From positions 1 to 6,567 of the forward strand of contig JALRHN010000115.1 of NCBI GenBank assembly GCA_023259575.1: a stretch of DNA of 6,567 nucleotides, in the 5' to 3' direction. This document shows, one piece after another, positions 1-5,628 of the stretch. Positions within the stretch are counted from its first letter, which is position 1, and the number at the start of each line of letters is the position of its first letter. This stretch comes from Candidatus Kapaibacterium sp. (GTDB lineage: Bacteria > Bacteroidota > Ignavibacteria > Kapaibacteriales > UBA961). The notes under the pieces are model-generated. The model had not been told where the DNA came from. It did no database searches and saw only the letters and a list, made by a program, of their open reading frames with translations. The position numbers were made by a program, and so were the translations under genes.

Positions 1-1678
1 CTTCTGCATAAGGTAATTGTTCATCACTTATTGGTAAGATTGAAATCTGAACTGGTGCAAGCCAAAAAGGAAAATTCCCTGCATAATGTTCAATCAAAAT
101 AGATAAGAATCTTTCCATAGATCCAAAAGGGGCTCTATGAATAATTACAGGTTTATGTTTTGCATTATCAGCTCCAGTATATTCAAGCTGGAATCTATCC
201 GGCATTACATAATCAACTTGAACTGTTCCTAATTGCCATTTACGTCCAATTGCATCTTTAACGATAAAATCGATTTTATGACCATAAAAAGCAGCTTCTC
301 CTAAACCAATGAAATAATCCATATTCATTTCATCAGCAACATCCTTAATTTCTTTTTGAGCTCTTTCCCATAGTGATATATCACCACCATATTTATCTTG
401 ATTATCATCCCTAAAAGAAAGTCTTGTGCTTACTTCCATCTGAAATGTAGTAAATACTTTTTGAGTTAATTCAACTACATTTTTGATTTCAGCTTTTAAC
501 TGATCTTCGGTGCAATAAATATGAGCATCATCTTGAGTGAATCCTCTTACACGTGATAATCCATTTAATTCTCCAGATTGTTCATATCTATAAACGGTCC
601 CAAACTCTGCCAATCGTACTGGTAAATCTCTATACGATCTTGGCTTGGATGCATATACTTGATGATGATGAGGACAATTCATTGGTTTTAACATATATTC
701 TTCATCATCAACAGCAATTGGAGCAAATTGAGATTCGGCATAATATGGATAATGTCCACTTGTTCTATATAAATTTAAATTGCCTATATGAGGTGTGATT
801 ACCTCTTGATATCCACGTTTCTTTTGCTCATTTCTTAAGAAATTTTCTAATGTCCTTCTTACAATTGTTCCATTTGGCAACCAAACAGGAAGTCCACCTC
901 CAATCAAAGGAGTGATCATAAATAATTCTAATTCCTTACCAATTTTTCTATGATCTCTTTTTTCGGCTTCTTCTCTTAATCGTAAGAATTCTTCTAATTG
1001 ATCTTTTTTAGGAAAGCTTATTCCATAAATTCTTGTCAATTGTTTTCTGGTTGAATCTCCTCTCCAATAGGCACCAGCAACTGACAGCAACTTAGGAAAC
1101 TTTATAGATCCAGTAGAAGGAACATGAGTTCCTCTACAAAGGTCAGTAAAATTACCTTGAGTATAAAAAGTAATCTCAGAGTCTTTTAGTCCATCCAATA
1201 ATTCTAATTTATATTCATCACCTTTCTGCTGAAAATAAGAAACAGCATCATGCCAAGAGATATCTATACGCTTAAATTCAGAATCAACTTTTACTAATTC
1301 CTTCATTTTTTGCTCTATAGCTGGCAAATCATCAATTGATATTTTAAGATTATGCGGGAGGTCTATATCATAATAAAAGCCTGCTTCTATCGATGGGCCA
1401 ATTCCAAGTTTAACTCCAGGGTATAATGCTTCTAAAGCTTCTGCCATAATATGAGCAGTTGAATGCCAAAAAATTTGTTTTCCTTCATCATCATTCCATG
1501 TTAGAATATTGATAGAAGAGTCCTCAATAATTGGTGCACTTAAATCTAATGTTACACCATTTACTTTAATTCCAATAGCTGCCCTACCTAGGCCTTCAGA
1601 TATGGATTTAGCTATTTCTAAGCCTGTGATGCCTGCTTCGAATTGTCTTATTGAGCCGTCTGGAAAAGTAATATTCAT
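1..1678 (-). CDS. thrS: Threonyl-tRNA synthetase, 3' end cut by window edge
   Basis: Class II aminoacyl-tRNA synthetase that attaches threonine to tRNA-Thr in the cytoplasm. The visible 559 residues start MNITFPDGS and run in family order: TGS domain (about 1-60); editing domain with H72 and H76 in WHSTAH, and C181 and H185 in CRGTH, matching the E. coli editing residues H73/H77/C182/H186; and the class II catalytic core from about 245. The zinc and threonine site is intact: C335 in NCPHH, H386 in DDAHIYC and H514 in IIHRAPFGS, matching E. coli C334/H385/H511. Compared with about 640 residues for the family, roughly 85 residues of the anticodon-binding domain lie beyond the left edge; nothing suggests a broken gene. 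The ATG start gives the expected TGS N-terminus but has no Shine-Dalgarno on its strand. One oddity is FYGHKIDF, with H467 where E. coli has Pro. It lies 95 bases downstream of meaB in the same direction and may be partly co-transcribed with it. Confidence 0.97.
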   Translation of the reverse strand, partial: MNITFPDGSIRQFEAGITGLEIAKSISEGLGRAAIGIKVNGVTLDLSAPIIEDSSINILTWNDDEGKQIFWHSTAHIMAEALEALYPGVKLGIGPSIEAGFYYDIDLPHNLKISIDDLPAIEQKMKELVKVDSEFKRIDISWHDAVSYFQQKGDEYKLELLDGLKDSEITFYTQGNFTDLCRGTHVPSTGSIKFPKLLSVAGAYWRGDSTRKQLTRIYGISFPKKDQLEEFLRLREEAEKRDHRKIGKELELFMITPLIGGGLPVWLPNGTIVRRTLENFLRNEQKKRGYQEVITPHIGNLNLYRTSGHYPYYAESQFAPIAVDDEEYMLKPMNCPHHHQVYASKPRSYRDLPVRLAEFGTVYRYEQSGELNGLSRVRGFTQDDAHIYCTEDQLKAEIKNVVELTQKVFTTFQMEVSTRLSFRDDNQDKYGGDISLWERAQKEIKDVADEMNMDYFIGLGEAAFYGHKIDFIVKDAIGRKWQLGTVQVDYVMPDRFQLEYTGADNAKHKPVIIHRAPFGSMERFLSILIEHYAGNFPFWLAPVQISILPISDEQLPYAE

Positions 1679-1726
1679 GGAGGTAAATATGTAAATATAG
1701 TAAGTAAGATTTCTTCAGAATTCTTG

Positions 1727-1734
1727 CAAATGTA
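1727..1734 (-). promoter_or_regulatory. Candidate Bacteroidota-type -7 promoter element for thrS
   Basis: On the minus strand this reads TACATTTG, a full match to the Bacteroidota -7 consensus TAnnTTTG. It lies in the 95-base gap between meaB and thrS and would put transcription start near 1720, giving a leader of about 40 bases. The -33 element is poor: only TTA, rather than TTG, sits about 19 bases upstream. The motif is embedded in an imperfect palindrome with CTTG and CAAG arms (1724-1739). Promoter identity is inferred from sequence alone. Confidence 0.4.
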
Positions 1735-1773
1735 CAAGTTTGATGGTAAATAAGCGAGGTGAACGTTCTGTGA

Positions 1774-2784
1774 TTACTCTAATTGACATAAAGAAATAAA
1801 TTCTTTTATCATATTTTTTGCAGAAAACGAGGGTACATTATTACTGTGTATGATATCATGTACAGCATTCTTTTTTAATGTTTTCCATAAAGTGGTGTTT
1901 TCTGCCATTCTTATTAATTCTTTTTCAGCTGCTTTTTCAAACCATTCAATGTGTTGATGATTGCGTCTAGACTGAATATATCCATTAAGTTGAGTATCTG
2001 TATAAAAGTATGATAAACACGTATTCCACAAATCTGATATTCCATTTCCATGTAAACCGCTACCAATAAGAACTGGCACATTCCAATGTTCAGTAGGAGA
2101 ATTCATTAAGGTTAATGAAGAAGCAATTTGAGATTTAGCAATTTCTGCTAGAGGAAGTAAAGAACCATCTGCTTTATTTATAAAAATGATATCGGCTAAT
2201 TCCATGATTCCTCTTTTTATTCCTTGTACTTCATCTCCAGCAGTTGGAAGTAATAAAAGTAGAAAAAGATCTGTCATAGATCGTACATCAACTTCAGACT
2301 GACCAACCCCCACAGTTTCTATGATTATGATATCAAATCCTGCAGCTTCACACAGTAATATTGCCTCACGAGTAGAATTTCCAACTCCGCCTAAGGTTCC
2401 TTTTGATGGGGAAGGACGGATAAATGCTGATTGATGTCTGGATAATTCTGGCATTCTTACTTTATCGCCTAAAATACTTCCTCCATGAGACTGACTACTT
2501 GGATCTATAGCTAAGATTGCAGGTTTTTTATTTTGCTGAATGCAATACAATCCAAATTTTTCTATAAAGGTACTTTTACCAACACCTGGAGATCCTGTTA
2601 TGCCTAAACGCATAGAATTACCAGTATGAGGTAAAACTAATTTTAAGAGTTCCTCTGTTTTTTCTCTATCTTCATCTAAAGAACTTTCTATCATAGAAAT
2701 TCCTTTTGCTAAAGCTCTCCGATTTCCAGATAGGATATGTTCTGCTATATCGTGTACAGACTTAAATGTTTGATCTTTATACAT
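1774..2784 (-). CDS. meaB: Methylmalonyl-CoA mutase-associated GTPase MeaB (ArgK/MMAA family)
   Basis: Cytoplasmic G3E-type P-loop GTPase. The family (human MMAA) loads and protects the adenosylcobalamin cofactor of methylmalonyl-CoA mutase; the older ArgK kinase label is a misnomer. The 336 residues are full length for the family. Motifs visible in order: the N-terminal helix NRRALAKGISMIES (21-34), Walker A GSPGVGKST (64-72), AIDPSS (92-97), GDKVRM (106-111), RPSPSKGTLGG (123-133), the switch-like ETVGVGQSE (156-164), GDEVQGIKRG (183-192) and the base-specificity motif NKAD (203-206). The G5-like region is GSGLHGNGI (241-249). The helical C-terminal part, used for dimerisation in the family, is present. 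ATG start, no clear Shine-Dalgarno. The mutase subunits are not in this window, so the partner enzyme must be encoded elsewhere. It is divergent from the OmpA-like gene and upstream of thrS on the same strand. Confidence 0.95.
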   Translation of the reverse strand: MYKDQTFKSVHDIAEHILSGNRRALAKGISMIESSLDEDREKTEELLKLVLPHTGNSMRLGITGSPGVGKSTFIEKFGLYCIQQNKKPAILAIDPSSQSHGGSILGDKVRMPELSRHQSAFIRPSPSKGTLGGVGNSTREAILLCEAAGFDIIIIETVGVGQSEVDVRSMTDLFLLLLLPTAGDEVQGIKRGIMELADIIFINKADGSLLPLAEIAKSQIASSLTLMNSPTEHWNVPVLIGSGLHGNGISDLWNTCLSYFYTDTQLNGYIQSRRNHQHIEWFEKAAEKELIRMAENTTLWKTLKKNAVHDIIHSNNVPSFSAKNMIKEFISLCQLE

Positions 2785-2962
2785 TTCAGATAATTATTGT
2801 GGTATTTAAAGTATATCTCATAAGATAATTAAGAAAGATATAATCATAATTACACAGTTTAAACCTATAAAATAATGCGTAAATTTACAAAGTTGAATCC
2901 TGGGTAGTTTTAAAACTATGATCAATTTGTACACGTACATCAAGAAATTTAAGGAAAACACA
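2785..2962. promoter_or_regulatory. Divergent intergenic region, probable promoters for meaB and the ompA-like operon
   Basis: AT-rich spacer between two divergently transcribed genes, so it must hold promoters for both directions. On the plus strand TAGTTTTA (2905-2912) matches TAnnTTTG except for the last base; it would start transcription near 2918, compatible with a translation start at 2963 but not with the ATG at 2918. On the minus strand TATCTTTC (complement of 2833-2840) is a similar one-mismatch -7 candidate for meaB. Neither has a clear TTG at -33. An 8-base palindrome GTTTAAAC lies at 2858-2865. The individual motifs are weak; the region as a whole is the firmer call. Confidence 0.4.
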
Positions 2963-3826
2963 ATGTTCATTATTCATGTTTTAAAAATTATGTGTGTGTT
3001 AGCAATTTCTATATCTATTAGTTCTTGTGTTGTAGCAACGTCTACATATGAAGGCGTGGTTAAGAAATCTGATTCATTGCAAGAATATGTATCAGTGATA
3101 AAAAGACAAAATATGATTTTGGAAAATCAAAATAGAGCTCATATTTCTTTGATAGATGATCTACAAAATGAGATTCAATCTTGTAAAAAACGTGTATATA
3201 CAATTGAGCAACAATTTGAACAAGCAAAATCTGCTAATTCAGAGGAAATCAAATTACTATTAAATCAATTAGAATCTGCTGAAAAGGATTTATTTACTCG
3301 TGAAGCAAAACTAAGAGAAGTAGAATTAATTGTTAAGCAAAGAGATTCTGCAATGAATTATCTTAAGTCTGGTCTTGAAAAATCATTGTTAGGGTTTAAA
3401 GAAAGTGGATTAGAAGTAGAAGTAAAAAATGGAAAAGTATATGTAAAAATGTCAAATCAATTATTATTTAAATCTGGCTCAGCTTCAATCGATAAAATGG
3501 GTAGGGAAGCCCTCAAAAATCTTGCTGATGTTTTATTAGTACAAGAAGATATATCAGTTTTGATAGAAGGCCATACAGATAATGTTCCTATTAATTCGCC
3601 CAAATTTACTGATAATTGGGATCTTAGTGTTTTAAGATCAACAGAAGTTGCCAGAATTTTAACGTTAGAAAATGGTATTGATCCAAAAAGAATAACTGCA
3701 TCAGGTAGAAGTGAATTTATTCCTGTACAAGAGGGAGATTCTCCTGATATACGAGCAAAAAACAGAAGGACAGAGATTATATTGAGTCCTAAGCTTGATG
3801 AATTATTTTCAATTGTAAAACAATAA
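2963..3826 (+). CDS. OmpA-family lipoprotein with coiled-coil stalk and peptidoglycan-binding domain
   Basis: Predicted outer-membrane lipoprotein that anchors to the cell wall. Numbering from the ATG at 2963 (287 aa): a hydrophobic signal segment ends in the lipobox ISSC with Cys22 as lipidation site; residues about 34-145 are charged, Gln/Glu/Lys-rich and look like a coiled coil; the C-terminal OmpA-like domain spans about 150-280. It carries LFKSGSA (168-174), GHTDN (203-207, Asp206 being the likely diaminopimelate-binding residue), NWDLSVLRS (218-226) and NRRTEI (267-272, with the conserved Arg). No beta-barrel is present, so this is a Pal/stalk-type protein, not a porin. I prefer the start at 2963 because AAGGA sits 7 bases upstream and the signal peptide then begins at once; an in-frame ATG at 2918 would add 15 hydrophilic residues and has no ribosome site. 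First gene of an apparent operon; pyrF starts 13 bases after its stop. Confidence 0.88.
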   Translation: MFIIHVLKIMCVLAISISISSCVVATSTYEGVVKKSDSLQEYVSVIKRQNMILENQNRAHISLIDDLQNEIQSCKKRVYTIEQQFEQAKSANSEEIKLLLNQLESAEKDLFTREAKLREVELIVKQRDSAMNYLKSGLEKSLLGFKESGLEVEVKNGKVYVKMSNQLLFKSGSASIDKMGREALKNLADVLLVQEDISVLIEGHTDNVPINSPKFTDNWDLSVLRSTEVARILTLENGIDPKRITASGRSEFIPVQEGDSPDIRAKNRRTEIILSPKLDELFSIVKQ

Positions 3827-3839
3827 TCTAAATATCATA

Positions 3840-4637
3840 ATGACTGCATTACAAAAACTTCTTAAGGCTCAATTTCATCATCAAAGTAGATTATGTATTG
3901 GTTTAGATTCTGAGTTATCTAAGATTCCAATTCATATCAGAAATCATGAAGATGCATTATTAGAATATAATCGTGAAATCATTTTTTCTACCCAGCAATA
4001 TGCTTGTGCTTATAAATTGAATACGGCCTTTTATGAGCAATATGGTTCTAAAGGTTGGAATATTCTTAAAGACTCAGTTTCATCTATTCCGCAAGATATA
4101 TTATCAATTGCTGATGCAAAAAGAGCTGATATTGGTAATACTTCATCTGCATATGCTAAAGCTGTATTCCAGGATTTGCAATGCGATGCAATAACGGTAA
4201 ATCCTTATATGGGTTATGATTCTTTGGCCCCTTTCTTAGAATATGATAATAAAATGGTAATTGTATTAGCATTAACATCAAATCCAGGCTCAGCAGATTT
4301 CCAACGGTTAATGTGTAATGGCAAGCCACTGTATATGCACGTGGTTGAGACTGTTTTGTCTTGGGAAAGAAATGCTGATATTGGCTTTGTAATTGGTGCT
4401 ACTCACCCCACAGAATTATCAGAGTTAAGGACAATGGCTCCAGATATTCCATTTTTAATTCCTGGAATTGGTGCGCAAGGTGGAGATATTGAAGCAACTA
4501 TGAAGTCAAATGCAAATGGGCCAGTAATGATAAATGTTTCGAGGGGAATACAATATGCAGGGGATTCTATAGATTTTGGGGAGAAAGCACATAATGCAGC
4601 GAAAGAATATTGTCAAAAAATTGGGTACATTTCATGA
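3840..4637 (+). CDS. pyrF: Orotidine 5'-phosphate decarboxylase, type 2 (PyrF)
   Basis: Converts orotidine 5'-phosphate to UMP, the last step of de novo pyrimidine synthesis, in the cytoplasm. At 265 residues it has the length and motifs of the type 2 (long bacterial) branch of the family, not of the ~230-residue E. coli type. Visible: CIGLDSEL (19-26), YKLNTAFYE (58-66), the catalytic signature DAKRADIGNT (92-101) with Lys94 and Asp97, NPYMGYD (121-127), ALTSNPGS (144-151), GATHPTEL (186-193), PGIGAQGGD (208-216) and the phosphate-site INVSRGI (231-237). The family often has Pro where this protein has Leu60 (KPN-type motif); the active-site residues are all present. ATG start without a recognisable Shine-Dalgarno, close behind the OmpA-like gene, so translation may depend on coupling. 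The 3' end overlaps the start of the next gene. Confidence 0.96.
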   Translation: MTALQKLLKAQFHHQSRLCIGLDSELSKIPIHIRNHEDALLEYNREIIFSTQQYACAYKLNTAFYEQYGSKGWNILKDSVSSIPQDILSIADAKRADIGNTSSAYAKAVFQDLQCDAITVNPYMGYDSLAPFLEYDNKMVIVLALTSNPGSADFQRLMCNGKPLYMHVVETVLSWERNADIGFVIGATHPTELSELRTMAPDIPFLIPGIGAQGGDIEATMKSNANGPVMINVSRGIQYAGDSIDFGEKAHNAAKEYCQKIGYIS

Positions 4638-5577
4638 AACCCAGCTTCAAGAAATTGTCCATAAAACAATTTCACTTGTAGATAAACACTATATTTCTGT
4701 TAAAGGGCATTCCATACAAGTATTGTCTTGCGGAAGAATTAATCATCATGAAGGACCAGATTTTATAAATATGGCCATTATGATTAATGGAATAATTCAT
4801 ATTGGAAATGGTGAATTTCATAGGAAAAATAGTGATTGGATTAAGCATAAACATCATCTAGACCCACGATATAATAATCTTATTCTTCATATTGTTCAAT
4901 CATATGATATAGAATCTGATTTTGCTAAAGAAACTGTGATTGTAGATGAAGTATTTGATGAAAATGTAGATAACGATCAGTATGTCGATTACTCTTTTGA
5001 TATAGAGGATTTACAGGTATATGCTCTTCAGAGATTATTAAGAAAAACATCCGAAATCAAGGTTTTGAGTACAACTATAGCATCAAAAAATGAAGTTTTA
5101 TATGCATCTATTATTCTATTGATGTCAAAACTCCAAAAAAGGAAAAGAAGGCCACATCAAAATTCATTCTCAAAAGACTACAAAATTTATCATCTGGTTC
5201 ATAATGAAAGCATTCAATATTTGATTCATAATCACAATTATTCATTAGAACAATTAAGAAAAGTATGTGCACTTTCTTTTGAAAAAATAGGACACCATTT
5301 ATACACTGAAATTATTATTAATTGTATTCTTCCATTGTTGATGAGCAATGCACATGACAGTGATAAAAATATCATTTTAGATTGGTATTGGAGTGCTAAA
5401 AGTGTCATTGAATATGCTTATTTACGCAGACTTAACTCTAGTATAAAGCAAGATATGATATGGAAACAGCAGGGATTATTGGAGTATTATCATAAAGAAT
5501 ATAATCGAGGAATTATTTGTAAAGATGCATTGATACTATATTCAATTAATAGTATCAATCAATTTTTGATTATATAA
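4594..5577 (+). CDS. DUF2851-family protein, short form
   Basis: Function unknown. I assign it to DUF2851 from its N-terminal signature (numbering from ATG 4594, 327 aa): GPDF (54-57), GNGEFH (71-76), SDW (80-82), HKHH (85-88), LDPRY (89-93) and LILHIV (96-101). The C-terminal part also follows the family: a basic RRP..NSF stretch (185-192), IGHHLYTEIIINCILPLL (232-249) and a Gln-rich end motif near 290. Family members I know are about 420 residues, so roughly 80-90 residues appear to be missing between the signature domain and the basic stretch. The GxVExH motif of relatives is GNGEFH here, with Val replaced by Gly. The open frame reaches back to a TTG at 4576. I chose ATG 4594 because GGGGAG lies 10 bases upstream; TTG 4621 is another option. 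Any of these overlaps pyrF (17-62 bases), implying translational coupling. Last gene of the operon. No signal peptide is seen; a cytoplasmic location is inferred. Confidence 0.75.
   Translation: MQRKNIVKKLGTFHETQLQEIVHKTISLVDKHYISVKGHSIQVLSCGRINHHEGPDFINMAIMINGIIHIGNGEFHRKNSDWIKHKHHLDPRYNNLILHIVQSYDIESDFAKETVIVDEVFDENVDNDQYVDYSFDIEDLQVYALQRLLRKTSEIKVLSTTIASKNEVLYASIILLMSKLQKRKRRPHQNSFSKDYKIYHLVHNESIQYLIHNHNYSLEQLRKVCALSFEKIGHHLYTEIIINCILPLLMSNAHDSDKNIILDWYWSAKSVIEYAYLRRLNSSIKQDMIWKQQGLLEYYHKEYNRGIICKDALILYSINSINQFLII
5530..5558 (+). repeat. Perfect 10-bp inverted repeat inside the 3' end of the DUF2851 gene
   Basis: Arms TTGATACTAT (5530-5539) and ATAGTATCAA (5549-5558) are exact reverse complements around a 9-base loop. 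They are followed directly by a second small hairpin, AATCAA-TTT-TTGATT (5557-5571), and a T-run at 5563-5567. The stem has only three G/C pairs, so stability is modest. It lies within codons, about 20-45 bases before the stop, just upstream of the main terminator. It could be an auxiliary termination or mRNA 3'-end structure, or chance in AT-rich DNA. Confidence 0.5.
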
Positions 5578-5610
5578 AAAAAGGCTCCGTCGTAAAAAAC
5601 GCGGAGCCTT
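5578..5610. terminator. Intrinsic terminator shared by the convergent genes
   Basis: A perfect 9-bp stem, AAGGCTCCG (5581-5589) with CGGAGCCTT (5602-5610), can extend by two more pairs past a one-base bulge, leaving a 7-base A-rich loop. It stands out as GC-rich in AT-rich surroundings. On the minus strand the stem is followed by seven T residues, a textbook terminator for the Ig-domain gene that ends at 5629. On the plus strand it begins 3 bases after the DUF2851 stop, with an A-run before it and only a loose T-rich stretch after it (5614-5619), so plus-strand termination is likely but weaker. Confidence 0.85.
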
Positions 5611-5628
5611 AGATTATTTATTAGCTTA

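Noticed and set aside
655..675. GATGATGATGAGG short tandem triplets
   Set aside because: These encode the CPHHHQ segment of ThrRS next to zinc ligand C335 and are explained by coding.
553..798. Plus-strand open frame of 81 codons
   Set aside because: It is antisense to the thrS catalytic core, which has unbroken family motifs here; the translation is His/Leu-rich and looks like a shadow frame.
1679..1686. GGAGGT sequence beside the thrS start
   Set aside because: It resembles a Shine-Dalgarno but is on the plus strand, opposite to thrS, and no plus-strand gene follows it.
1509..1694. Plus-strand open frame of 61 codons over the 5' end of thrS
   Set aside because: Antisense to the well-supported TGS domain of ThrRS, with no sign of its own family.
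1679..1773. tRNA, T-box or riboswitch ahead of thrS
   Set aside because: The gap is only 95 bases, with no cloverleaf, T-box or aptamer-like structure that I can find.
4672..4857. Minus-strand open frame of 61 codons
   Set aside because: Antisense to the conserved signature of the DUF2851 protein; composition is what AT-rich shadow frames give.
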